From contig CAXXGE010000041.1 in assembly GCA_963677915.2 (NCBI GenBank), positions 1-64,000 of the forward strand: a stretch of 64,000 nt of DNA, given 5' to 3'. The DNA comes from G963677915 sp963677915 (lineage in GTDB: Bacteria > Bacillota > Clostridia > Lachnospirales > Vallitaleaceae). The stretch's first letter is position 1. Every line of letters starts with the position of its first letter. The position numbers and the translations under genes were made by a program. The notes beneath the pieces are model-generated. The model ran no database searches, was not told the origin of the DNA, and worked only from the letters and a program-made list of their open reading frames with translations. Of this stretch, positions 18,307 through 25,829 are shown in pieces.

Positions 18307-19484
18307 TGTGCACCTCCAAAAACTTCTTCTAGATTAACTTCAATCATATGCACCGTTTTGACAATATCCTGAATGATCTGAGAGTCAGTAATTCCACAGT
18401 GTTCTCTTAGAAATGCTTCACTTCCCATTTCCTTTAGTTGCCTGCCCATTTGCATCGCTTCTGAATCATCTTCATTCTTATAGTTAAGGACAGCAGCCAC
18501 AGAAATGATATTTCGCTCCACATTCAATCCAAGTTCAGAACTCTTCATCAATGGTCCGATAATCCGCTCATTCGGACTGATTTTTCGCAATGGAGACCTT
18601 GCCACCCTATTGATATCATCTTTCACATACGGACTACTGTGCCTTTTAAGTGTTTTCTCAATATATTCATCTAACTCACTTTCATCCATATGATACTCAT
18701 GAATTAGATATCTCGCATTATCCTTCATGAGACTTTTAACAAAGTCGTGGATTCTTCTATCGGATAGTGCCTCTTGAACTGTCTTTTTCCCAAACAGACT
18801 TCCTACATATGCTGTAACGGCATGTTCTGCATTAACAATATATAGCTTCCTTTCAATATATGGTTTCAAATCATCAACAAATAACACGCCAGCAAGTTGA
18901 TCAACCAGGTCCGCATTTACAAATTTATTCTTCTCAACAACCCATTCATAGTAGGGTTCAACAAAAGGTATACTGACGCCATCCACTTCTTTTGATAGAG
19001 ATTGTCTATCGATGGCAGAATTTACAAATCCTGTATTGCTATTGATAATTCCCCATTCATCATCAGAAACTTTGGATTTGATATGCTCTTTTAATTGGTC
19101 GGTTGCATTGATGGCATTTTCATTTGCGATAACATCGATCTTTTGATGTGCCAATCCCCTTTCTATCAAGCATTTAGCCAAGAGTTGTGAAATTCTCTCT
19201 AAATTTGCCATGCCAATAGAAGTTGTAATCAAATCCGCTTCCAAAATACTGCAAATTATTTTTTGTTCATCTTTCAGTGCACTCAATGCTGCAACATTAT
19301 TCACTTCAACCCTTGTGGCGTTTGCATCAGCGTATTCAATTTCATATTTCTGATGCGTATTTATGTAATCAATTACGTCTGTGTTAACATCCACAAATGT
19401 TATTCCGAAATTATTCTTACTAAGCACTTCGCCAATGAAGCCTCTTCCAATATTCCCAGCACCAAAATGTACAGCTTTTAACAT
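18303..19484 (-). CDS. mtlD: Mannitol-1-phosphate 5-dehydrogenase
   Basis: 393 residues, full length for the family. N-terminal Rossmann fold with HFGAGNIGRGFIGEVL binding NAD; central INSNTGFVNSAIDR; C-terminal polyol dehydrogenase domain with YIVNAEHAVTAYVG. Oxidises mannitol 1-phosphate to fructose 6-phosphate in the cytoplasm after PTS uptake. Identification as mannitol-specific rests on similarity and on neighbouring mtlA/mtlF; other hexitol phosphates (for example altritol- or arabitol-type) are possible because of the epimerase and isomerase genes upstream. Confidence 0.9.
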   Translation of the reverse strand: MLKAVHFGAGNIGRGFIGEVLSKNNFGITFVDVNTDVIDYINTHQKYEIEYADANATRVEVNNVAALSALKDEQKIICSILEADLITTSIGMANLERISQLLAKCLIERGLAHQKIDVIANENAINATDQLKEHIKSKVSDDEWGIINSNTGFVNSAIDRQSLSKEVDGVSIPFVEPYYEWVVEKNKFVNADLVDQLAGVLFVDDLKPYIERKLYIVNAEHAVTAYVGSLFGKKTVQEALSDRRIHDFVKSLMKDNARYLIHEYHMDESELDEYIEKTLKRHSSPYVKDDINRVARSPLRKISPNERIIGPLMKSSELGLNVERNIISVAAVLNYKNEDDSEAMQMGRQLKEMGSEAFLREHCGITDSQIIQDIVKTVHMIEVNLEEVFGGAQ

Positions 19485-19499
19485 TGTTCTGATGACCCC

Positions 19500-20063
19500 C
19501 TATTCTAGATTTGCATGATATTGCCAAAGGCTATGAATATCCAGATCCTTCTCGTCAATTATGACTTTTGCAATGACATCACCGAAAAGAAGTAATGTCT
19601 GTTCAAACAAACTCGTCATCGGCTGTTCTGACTTCATTTCATCTTCTCTGTTGAGCTTGGTCTGCACCGGTATGCGAACTTTATAGTCAGCCAAAGTCGC
19701 TATTGTACTGGCATCATTCGATCCGATCCATGCGACTTTTGCACCAATATCTTTCGCTTTTTTTGCGATAGCTACCGGAAACAAGGTCTCTCCACTCCCC
19801 GAACCAACAATGAGCAAGTCATTCTCTGTTATCGCAGGCTCTGTCACTTCACCGACATAGTGGGTATCAATACCCAAATGAGCAAGTCTTTTGCAGATTG
19901 CCTGTAAAGACAGCATCACTCTCCCAACGCCTACAAAAAACACCTGTTCAGCGTTTAGAATAGCTTCTACCAGTCGTATAGCTTCATCATCCTTAATACG
20001 AGTCAATGCTTGAGCACATTCATTTATTGCGGTTTCTTTTACCTTTGATAATTCTGTAGTCAT
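19500..20063 (-). CDS. SIS-domain sugar isomerase (6-phospho-3-hexuloisomerase, HxlB-like)
   Basis: 187 residues, the length of HxlB/PHI proteins, with one SIS domain (about 30-160). The segments VFFVGVGRVMLSLQAICKRL and LLIVGSGSGETLFPVAIAKKA are typical of this group. In methanol or ribose metabolism PHI converts 3-hexulose 6-phosphate to fructose 6-phosphate. No formaldehyde-fixing partner (HxlA) is present; instead the neighbour is a phosphopentose/hexulose epimerase, so a role in converting an unusual ketose phosphate to fructose 6-phosphate is more likely. Overlaps the epimerase gene by four bases. Confidence 0.82.
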   Translation of the reverse strand: MTTELSKVKETAINECAQALTRIKDDEAIRLVEAILNAEQVFFVGVGRVMLSLQAICKRLAHLGIDTHYVGEVTEPAITENDLLIVGSGSGETLFPVAIAKKAKDIGAKVAWIGSNDASTIATLADYKVRIPVQTKLNREDEMKSEQPMTSLFEQTLLLFGDVIAKVIIDEKDLDIHSLWQYHANLE

Positions 20064-20761
20064 AACTTTCTCCTCTTATCCAATTCTACACTAATAACTT
20101 GGTCCAGTTCCATGAAATTCTCTTTTATCGATTTGCCATTGTTCATAAACAGACTGGAAGTACCAGCTACAAATGTCGAAGCCCCCAAATTAATGTATTC
20201 AGGTATTACATCCAGATATGTTCTTCCGTCAATTGTAATGGTCGTATTCAAGTTTTGTTTTTCAATCATTTCCCTTAAATCATAGATTTTCCGTTTGACA
20301 CTGTCCAACACACCTTCCGATGCATCAGATGCAAATCCAGGATTGATCATCATAAGCATAACAAAATCACATTGTTCCAACACATATTCCAAACTTTGGA
20401 CCGGCGTCCCGGGTGCTAATGCAGCACCAGCCTCAATTCCTTTGGATTTGATCCAGCTCAACTTCTTACTGATATGCACTTCCGGCTCAACTTGGAAACA
20501 CATTCGACCCATTCCAATGTCGGCTAGCTGTTCCATAAAAAACGTATTGTCTCTTGCCATGACATGCGCATCAAAATATAGATCCGTTTTTGCTCTCAGC
20601 TGCTTGATTAGTTCCAGCCCAATAGGCATGCTAGGACTAAAATACCCATCCAACAAGTCAATGTGAAGCATATCACAGCCTGCATCTTCCAATTCTCTGA
20701 CAGAAGATTCCAAATTGCACAAATCCATACAGATAAGCGACGGGGTAATTGCTTTGTTCAT
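20060..20761 (-). CDS. Ribulose-phosphate/D-allulose-6-phosphate 3-epimerase family protein
   Basis: 233 residues, a TIM-barrel epimerase of the Rpe/AlsE family. MLHIDLLDGYFSPSMPIG carries the metal-binding His and Asp, YFDAHVMARD the second His, and TITIDGRTYL the catalytic Asp region. The DGYFSPSMPIG and VMARDN variations are closer to the AlsE branch than to housekeeping Rpe (DGHFVPN), so D-allulose 6-phosphate to fructose 6-phosphate is the better guess. First gene of the PTS operon, driven by a consensus promoter about 110 bases upstream. Confidence 0.8.
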   Translation of the reverse strand: MNKAITPSLICMDLCNLESSVRELEDAGCDMLHIDLLDGYFSPSMPIGLELIKQLRAKTDLYFDAHVMARDNTFFMEQLADIGMGRMCFQVEPEVHISKKLSWIKSKGIEAGAALAPGTPVQSLEYVLEQCDFVMLMMINPGFASDASEGVLDSVKRKIYDLREMIEKQNLNTTITIDGRTYLDVIPEYINLGASTFVAGTSSLFMNNGKSIKENFMELDQVISVELDKRRKL

Positions 20762-20884
20762 GCTTTCCTCCTACAATAAAACATCAATTTTCCTGCTATC
20801 ACAATGCGAATAACAACTTCAACCAATTATTATTTGCACTCAAACCAACATATACAACTCATTTATGTTTGTTTTTCTTGGTTT

Positions 20885-20913
20885 ATTATAGCATGGGCTT
20901 TTTTTGATGTCAA
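20885..20913 (-). promoter_or_regulatory. Consensus promoter of the polyol PTS operon
   Basis: On minus, TTGACA (20913-20908), 17 bases, TATAAT (20890-20885): a perfect sigma-A match, with a second TTGACA eleven bases further upstream. Being so strong, it must be repressed when the sugar is absent; the divergent DeoR protein is the natural candidate. The 316-base divergent region holds no ORF. Confidence 0.85.
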
Positions 20914-20982
20914 TAATCATATTGTCAAAATTAAGGCCAATTTATTGTGAAACATTGATAAAACAACAGGCAAATGGTAAAA

Positions 20983-21011
20983 TTGACAAATAGATTTAAC
21001 AATGATACGAT
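20983..21011 (+). promoter_or_regulatory. Candidate promoter of the deoR-type gene
   Basis: TTGACA at 20983-20988 and TACGAT at 21006-21011, 17 bases apart, 66 bases before the ATG. TTGACA/TTGTCA words recur at several places in this gap and may also be operator half-sites. Confidence 0.5.
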
Positions 21012-21076
21012 TCAATTGACACTTGGCTTTTTTGTATAAAAGTTGGTTTTTATTGGAATACGAATGGAGTAATCAT

Positions 21077-21856
21077 ATGGCAAAGCACTCAAATATAGGG
21101 GAACGACGAAATACAATAGCAAAAATCGTCTTGCAAGAAGGCAGCACGCAAATAAAAGAACTAGCAGAAATGTTCCAAGTTACAACTGAAACAATACGAA
21201 AGGACTTAACTTATCTAGAGGAAAAGGGTGTTTTAACCAGAAGTCATGGTGGTGCTCTTTCTTCAGACGAACTGGTAAACTCATTTTATAGCAATATGCC
21301 GGTTACCTCCCGATTAAACAAGAATATTGAGAGCAAAAATAAAATCGCAGAGAAGGCATTAGAGTTCTTACCAAAAGATGGCAATATATTTTTAGATCCT
21401 GGAAGCACCGTTTTCTGCCTGGCTAAACTTCTGAAATTGCAGAGCGGCCTGAACATTTTCACCAATGCCATTAATGTAGCTAGTCTCCTAAGTGATAGCA
21501 ACAATACGGTTCATGTTGCCGGGGGAAGGCTTATCAATCAAACAAGCTCTCTAAATGGACTATGGACCATTAACTGTCTGGAATCCGTTAGAATCGATGT
21601 GGCATTCATAGGTAGCAGTGGTGTGATGAATCACAACGGTCCAACCTCTGATCTATTTGAAGATTCCATCAATAAAAAAACACTCTTAAAGTCCTGCAAG
21701 AAAACCATTTTGCTAATGGACTCCAGTAAGTTTCTAACCAGCGGCACAGTCTCTTACGGATCTTGGGACCAAATTGACTATCTAATCACCGATAACAAAA
21801 TTCCCATCAAAGATAAAGACGCTTTTAATGTCAAAAAGGAAATTATCGTTGTATAG
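21077..21856 (+). CDS. DeoR-family transcriptional regulator
   Basis: About 259 residues from the ATG at 21077 (TGGAG site 6-7 bases upstream; the longer in-frame ATG at 21023 has no site). N-terminal DeoR helix-turn-helix (IKELAEMFQVTTETIRKDLT, then GVLTRSHGGA, the family signature), followed by the DeoR sensor domain with FLDPGSTVFCLAKLL and TNAINVASLL. Such proteins sense phosphorylated sugars. Placed divergently from the PTS/epimerase operon and upstream of a binding protein, it probably controls both. Confidence 0.92.
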   Translation: MAKHSNIGERRNTIAKIVLQEGSTQIKELAEMFQVTTETIRKDLTYLEEKGVLTRSHGGALSSDELVNSFYSNMPVTSRLNKNIESKNKIAEKALEFLPKDGNIFLDPGSTVFCLAKLLKLQSGLNIFTNAINVASLLSDSNNTVHVAGGRLINQTSSLNGLWTINCLESVRIDVAFIGSSGVMNHNGPTSDLFEDSINKKTLLKSCKKTILLMDSSKFLTSGTVSYGSWDQIDYLITDNKIPIKDKDAFNVKKEIIVV

Positions 21857-21889
21857 TCCAACAAGCCAACGCGAAAGGTGGTTTACGTC

Positions 21890-22843
21890 TTGAAAAAAAT
21901 CCTCTATACACTTATTGTTACCGGGTGGATTGCAATCATTCTGACAAGCTGCGGAAAATCCACAACATCAGATATCAGTCCGAAAGAGACCAATACTTTT
22001 GGCTATACCTGCATGGACGCTGATAATCCATTTTTCAAAGTTCTTGAAGCAACAATAAGAGATAAGGTTGAGGCAACTGGAGATGAAGTTGTGTCTGCAA
22101 ATCCAAACAACGATGTCGAACTTCAAATATCTCAAATTGAAAAAATGATCGCACAAGACATTGATGGGATATTTCTGAATCCGGTAGATGCAGAAGGCAT
22201 CCTCCCAGCGCTGCTTATGTTGAAAGACGCCGGAATTCCAATCATCAATTTTGATACAGAAGTCGCAGACTTGAGCTATTGTGATTCGTATGTCGGGTCC
22301 GACAATTATAATGCCGGATATGTTTGTGGGGTAGATCTAATTAAGAAACGCCCAGAGGGCGGTGATATTATAATTCTGGAATCTCCCGCTACGAAATCAG
22401 CAACTGATAGAGTCCGCGGATTCCTCGATGCTATTGCCGGAAAGGGTTTCAACGTTGTGGGGCAAGGAGATGGAAAAGGGAACACAGAAGTTTCAATCAT
22501 TGTTAGCGAGGATTTGCTGCAAACGCATAAGAATATAACTGCCATATTTGGATGTAATGATCCCACGGCTTTAGGAGCCCTAGCTGTAGCAAATGCAAAA
22601 GGCATACCAGATTGTCTAATATATGGCGTCGACGGTTCTCCGAACATAAAAGCCGAATTGATTAAACCGAATTCTCTTATCGAAGGTACTGGTGCCCAGT
22701 CACCAGTTGGTATTGCAGAAAAATCCGTAGAAGTTATGTACAAATTATTGGCTGGCGAAGAAGTGAACGAATACTATCCGATCGAGACATTCTTAATAAC
22801 TTCCGAAAATGTTAACGAATATGGTGTCGATAGCTGGCAATGA
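21890..22843 (+). CDS. Orphan sugar-binding lipoprotein (RbsB-like)
   Basis: About 317 residues from a TTG at 21890, eight bases after AAAGGTGG; the upstream in-frame GTG at 21878 overlaps that site. Lipobox IILTSCGKS, then a periplasmic-binding-protein family 4 (RbsB) fold with TCMDADNPFFKVLEA, EKMIAQDIDGIFLNPVDAEG and GCNDPTALGALAVANAKG. No permease or ATPase gene accompanies it; it is followed by a terminator. It may feed a transporter encoded elsewhere or act as a sensor subunit. Cotranscription with the DeoR gene (33-base gap) links it to the same sugar. Confidence 0.88.
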   Translation: MKKILYTLIVTGWIAIILTSCGKSTTSDISPKETNTFGYTCMDADNPFFKVLEATIRDKVEATGDEVVSANPNNDVELQISQIEKMIAQDIDGIFLNPVDAEGILPALLMLKDAGIPIINFDTEVADLSYCDSYVGSDNYNAGYVCGVDLIKKRPEGGDIIILESPATKSATDRVRGFLDAIAGKGFNVVGQGDGKGNTEVSIIVSEDLLQTHKNITAIFGCNDPTALGALAVANAKGIPDCLIYGVDGSPNIKAELIKPNSLIEGTGAQSPVGIAEKSVEVMYKLLAGEEVNEYYPIETFLITSENVNEYGVDSWQ

Positions 22844-22914
22844 ATTAAACATAATCGTAATAACTTAATGAAATGTAACTGTCTTATTACTTATCTTACG
22901 TAATTACTGCATGT

Positions 22915-22963
22915 AAAAAGAGCTATGCTCCAGTACTTTCATGTCTGGAGCATAACTCTTTTT
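22915..22963. terminator. Bidirectional terminator after the binding-protein gene
   Basis: Long stem (aaaaagagctatgctccag pairing with ctggagcataactcttttt, one mismatch) with A and T tracts forming part of the stem on both sides. Serves the binding protein on plus and the small ORF on minus. Confidence 0.9.
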
Positions 22964-22974
22964 GTGATTACAAA

Positions 22975-23082
22975 TCAGTCAGACTCCCAACACTCACGTC
23001 GATTCCGCCTTTTGTATGCCCTGTAGAAAATCCAAATGCTGAAGGTGATCGACCCTCCAATAACAAGAATGAATTTGTTCAT
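22975..23082 (-). CDS. Putative 35-residue membrane peptide
   Basis: A small ORF with ATG at 23082 and a GAGGTGA ribosome site at ideal spacing. It begins with MNKFILVIGG, continues as one hydrophobic helix (about residues 4-20) and ends in a strongly basic, then acidic tail (YKRRNRRECWESD). A shared bidirectional terminator follows the stop codon at once. I do not recognise it. The combination of ribosome site, helix, positive-inside tail and terminator makes it more credible than a chance ORF, but no homologue is known to me. Upstream lies only the HAD remnant on the other strand. Confidence 0.45.
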   Translation of the reverse strand: MNKFILVIGGSITFSIWIFYRAYKRRNRRECWESD

Positions 23083-23120
23083 ACTGCTCACCTCACCAAT
23101 CCAAATCTCCCCATATACAT

Positions 23121-23383
23121 CTTAAAAATCAGGGTGAGCAAAGCAATGAGGATGTCTTCTGGCAGAGATTTGCCCAGATCTATGGCGACAAATCCCATTT
23201 TCCCTGCAATCGCTACAGAAAGCCGCATTCGATGGACGGGACTTGAGCCTGATGATCGGAAATGATGTGACAGAGGATATGGTCGCATCCACCCTCGACA
23301 TGAAGGTATTCTTGCTGACGGACTGCTTGATCAACAAGGAAGAAAAGGATACATTGGTTGGCGGATTGATAAGAAGGCTATGA
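23121..23383 (+). pseudogene. Remnant of a HAD-family phosphatase
   Basis: Two short pieces in different frames. The first (about 23121-23190) reads NEDVFWQRFAQIYGDK, like the cap region of HAD hydrolases; the second (about 23206-23383) reads FDGRDLSLMIGNDVTEDM then MKVFLLTDCLINKEEK, the conserved C-terminal HAD motif with its two aspartates. The middle and the N-terminal nucleophile motif are missing, so this is a deletion remnant that cannot be functional. A hairpin follows its end. Confidence 0.65.
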
Positions 23384-23420
23384 TTCTTTGGTACTATCGT
23401 GTCAAGAATCATAGCCTTCT
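23371..23420. terminator. 18-base perfect inverted repeat after the HAD remnant
   Basis: Arms aagaaggctatgattctt and aagaatcatagccttctt with a 14-base loop, overlapping the end of the HAD remnant. Probably its old terminator; no long T-tract follows. Confidence 0.65.
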
Positions 23421-23475
23421 TATGAGTGAACGGGATAATTTGTAGTCATATTTAACAACGATTCCTCCGATGCTC

Positions 23476-23504
23476 TTGACTTTTTATTTAATCTGTAATA
23501 TACT
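23476..23504 (+). promoter_or_regulatory. Promoter of the yjiH gene
   Basis: TTGACT (23476-23481), 17 bases, TATACT (23499-23504). Start expected near 23511, about 100 bases before the yjiH ATG. Confidence 0.75.
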
Positions 23505-23520
23505 CAAGTATATTTTACAG
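23493..23520. promoter_or_regulatory. 28-base palindrome over the yjiH -10 box (candidate operator)
   Basis: CTGTAA at the left and TTACAG at the right, with inner ATACT/AGTAT arms; it covers the -10 box and start site, a classic repressor position. The binding protein is unknown; its sequence differs from the ATTCGGCGAAT sites near the TetR gene. Confidence 0.55.
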
Positions 23521-23524
23521 AATG

Positions 23525-23556
23525 CATTCACCTAACTCATTCACCTAACTCATTCA
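23525..23556. repeat. 13-base tandem repeat in the yjiH leader
   Basis: Two exact copies of cattcacctaact (23525-23537 and 23538-23550) plus a third partial copy (cattca). It lies in the untranslated leader between the palindrome and the ribosome site. Function unknown. Confidence 0.7.
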
Positions 23557-23608
23557 TAATCTTTTCAGGAATCCGCTAATCAAAACAGCAAATTGGAGGG
23601 TATGCTTA

Positions 23609-24967
23609 ATGAATTCAAACGAAATGGCAATCAATGACAGCAGATTGAAACAGAGCATTTACAGTGTTACAAATGTAGCAAAATTCCTATTCTTCAGTGT
23701 GTTCGGCATCCTCTTGTTCTTTACTCCAATTACAATCAACGGTGCACGCACCATCCCTCTAGACCATCTGATTACCTTCATCAACACCGTGGTCCCGTGG
23801 TTTCCACCCATTTTTACAGTGGTCATCGCTGTCATCGGTGGCCTGCATCCATGGGTTAAAAAGACATATGCCAAAAGCAAACTGGATTTCGCAATTTCCC
23901 TTTTCAGGATTCTGGGCATTCCTGTCGTCCTGATGGCCTATTTCAACTGGGGTCCAACATGGCTGATGGATCCAGGTATGCTGCCTTTTGTATGGACGAG
24001 GATTGTCATCGCAGTCACAGTCATCGTTCCCCTTGGATCGTTGTTCCTGACACTCATCATTGCATTTGGCGCACTTGAATTCATCGGTGTCATCGTCAGG
24101 CCGATTATGCGTCCGCTGTTCAACACACCCGGCAAATCAGCCATCGATGCCGTTGCATCATTTGTTGGCAGCTTTTCCGTTGCTATCTATCTGACCAACA
24201 AACTCTATGGCGAATCCAAATACACACTCAAAGAAGCCATCATTATCATGACCGGTTTTTCAACTGTATCCGCCACCTTTATGATCATCGTGGCAAGGAC
24301 CGCCCAGTTCATGGATATCTGGAACTTCTATTTCTGGTCCACCCTGGCCATCTGCTTTACTGTGACGGCTTTGACGGTAAGGCTGTATCCTATCCGCAGC
24401 ATTCCAGCAACTTACAAGGACGGCGAAGGGCATCCGGAAACATCCGTACCCGGGAAGACCATCTTTGCACAGGCGTGGGATGAGGGACTTGAAGCCGCAG
24501 CCTCTTCCGGCAATTTCTTCAAGGCTATGAAGGAAAACTTAATGGGCGGCTTGAGAATGTGTTATGTACTCACACCAAGTATGGCATCGCTGGGTATCCT
24601 GGCATTTATGCTCGTCAAGATGACACCTGTATTTACAATCTTCGGACTCATATTCATGCCATTTACCTATCTGCTGAGCTTATTCGGACTTCCGGACCCA
24701 ATGATGGTAGCGCAGGCTTCCGCTGTGGTTCTGGGCGAAATGTTCGTCCCCAACCTCCTGGTAGCAGAACTGGCTCCGGCTGCTAAATACGTGGTAGCAG
24801 TCACATCGGTTTCAGCCATTGTGTTCTTTGCCGGTTCAATTCCATGCATGCTTGCCGCAGAGATCGGCACGAAGGTAGCATTCTGGAAACTGATGCTGAT
24901 CTGGTTTGAAAGGACTGCCCTGTCCATTCTGCTGGCGGGTGTTGTAGGTATTCTGTATTTCGGATAG
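23609..24967 (+). CDS. yjiH: YjiH-family membrane protein (nucleoside-recognition GATE domain)
   Basis: 452 residues, about 10-11 predicted helices. The central SFVGSFSVAIYLTNKLYGESKYTLKEAIIIMTGF segment and the later GEMFVPNLLVAEL region are typical of YjiH/GATE-domain proteins, thought to move small solutes across the membrane. GGAGGG ribosome site eight bases before the ATG. Own promoter and terminator, so a single-gene unit. Its position next to the TetR and flavoprotein operon suggests it may import the substrate of that operon, which is inference. Confidence 0.85.
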   Translation: MNSNEMAINDSRLKQSIYSVTNVAKFLFFSVFGILLFFTPITINGARTIPLDHLITFINTVVPWFPPIFTVVIAVIGGLHPWVKKTYAKSKLDFAISLFRILGIPVVLMAYFNWGPTWLMDPGMLPFVWTRIVIAVTVIVPLGSLFLTLIIAFGALEFIGVIVRPIMRPLFNTPGKSAIDAVASFVGSFSVAIYLTNKLYGESKYTLKEAIIIMTGFSTVSATFMIIVARTAQFMDIWNFYFWSTLAICFTVTALTVRLYPIRSIPATYKDGEGHPETSVPGKTIFAQAWDEGLEAAASSGNFFKAMKENLMGGLRMCYVLTPSMASLGILAFMLVKMTPVFTIFGLIFMPFTYLLSLFGLPDPMMVAQASAVVLGEMFVPNLLVAELAPAAKYVVAVTSVSAIVFFAGSIPCMLAAEIGTKVAFWKLMLIWFERTALSILLAGVVGILYFG

Positions 24968-24979
24968 ACAAACTTCAAA

Positions 24980-25012
24980 GGTCCCAGGCGATTGCTCGCC
25001 TGGGACCTTTTT
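24980..25012. terminator. Rho-independent terminator after yjiH
   Basis: Stem ggtcccaggcga / tcgcctgggacc with a four-base loop followed by TTTTT. It lies between convergent yjiH and tetR genes and may serve both. Confidence 0.92.
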
Positions 25013-25026
25013 CGTATGCATCCATT

Positions 25027-25614
25027 TTATTTTTTCAAGATCACAACAAAGCGCTCCATCTGCTTGTCCATGACTTCCTCCAGGTCATAATCGCCCTCAT
25101 GGATGCACCAGTCGTACACAATGCCTCTGGTGAATACAAACAGATAGTCTACGATTTCCTCCGGTGACATGTCTGTCCGGACATCGCCTTTCTCCTGTCC
25201 CTTCACAATCACCTCTTCGAGGAGCGTCTTCATGTAACGCCCCTTGGCAATGAAAAGCTTGTTCTTTGTATTGTACAGCTGGCTCGTGTTCTCAATGCCC
25301 CGCTCGTTGTTGTATTTGGCATAGTATCTGAAAAAGATCATGATATTCTCAAGGGTACTTTCACTTGTGAGCTTATCCTCCACCTCATCCTTGAAATAGT
25401 CGTCCGCTTCTTTATAGATGTCGAGGAAGACATCCTCTTTCGATTTGTAGTAATGGTAGAACGCACCGACCGACACGCCGGCCTTGCTGCTGATTTCCTC
25501 GATCGTTGTGTTATTGAAGCCGTTCTTGTTCATCAATTCGACAGCAACTTTCGAAATTTTGTTTTTCGTCTTGATTGCCTGCTGCTGTCTCATGGTCAGC
25601 TTTTTATCCTTCAT
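25027..25614 (-). CDS. TetR-family transcriptional regulator
   Basis: 195 residues. N-terminal TetR helix-turn-helix (about 15-60) with TTIEEISSKAGVSVGAFYHYYKSKEDVF, then an all-helical ligand domain with no recognisable subtype. Starts at the ATG at 25614 behind GGGGAGTGG. Divergent from the flavoprotein operon; two palindromic sites lie in the shared 215-base gap, one over the operon promoter start, so it probably represses that operon and itself. Ligand likely to be the operon's substrate or product. Confidence 0.93.
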   Translation of the reverse strand: MKDKKLTMRQQQAIKTKNKISKVAVELMNKNGFNNTTIEEISSKAGVSVGAFYHYYKSKEDVFLDIYKEADDYFKDEVEDKLTSESTLENIMIFFRYYAKYNNERGIENTSQLYNTKNKLFIAKGRYMKTLLEEVIVKGQEKGDVRTDMSPEEIVDYLFVFTRGIVYDWCIHEGDYDLEEVMDKQMERFVVILKK

Positions 25615-25684
25615 CTCGATCCACTCCCCGCTTTTTTATTGAATTTGAATGAGTTAATAATAGCCTAAAACAGCCAACCTGTCA

Positions 25685-25708
25685 ATTCGGCGAATATATT
25701 CAGCGAAT
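25685..25708. promoter_or_regulatory. Operator-like repeat O1 near the tetR gene
   Basis: Two copies of an 11-base palindrome, attcggcgaat and attcagcgaat, separated by two bases. Same half-sites as O2, 70 bases upstream of the tetR start. Fits TetR autoregulation. Confidence 0.65.
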
Positions 25709-25721
25709 TTCGATATCTGCC

Positions 25722-25750
25722 TTTACATTTTGGTCACCTTGTACTATAAT
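25722..25750 (+). promoter_or_regulatory. Promoter of the flavoprotein/iron-sulfur operon
   Basis: TTTACA (25722-25727), 17 bases, TATAAT (25745-25750). The start would fall near 25757, inside operator O2. Confidence 0.85.
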
Positions 25751-25752
25751 GA

Positions 25753-25784
25753 ACACATTCACCGTATATATTCGGCGAATGTGT
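25753..25784. promoter_or_regulatory. Operator-like palindrome O2 at the operon start
   Basis: A 32-base near-perfect palindrome with arms acacattc / gaatgtgt and inner ccg / cgg. It shares the TATATTCGGCGAAT core with O1 and lies directly after the -10 box, so a bound repressor would block transcription. Confidence 0.7.
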
Positions 25785-25829
25785 ACGGCAATTGTTCCAT
25801 TAACGAATATACTTAAGGAGGTTGACGCC

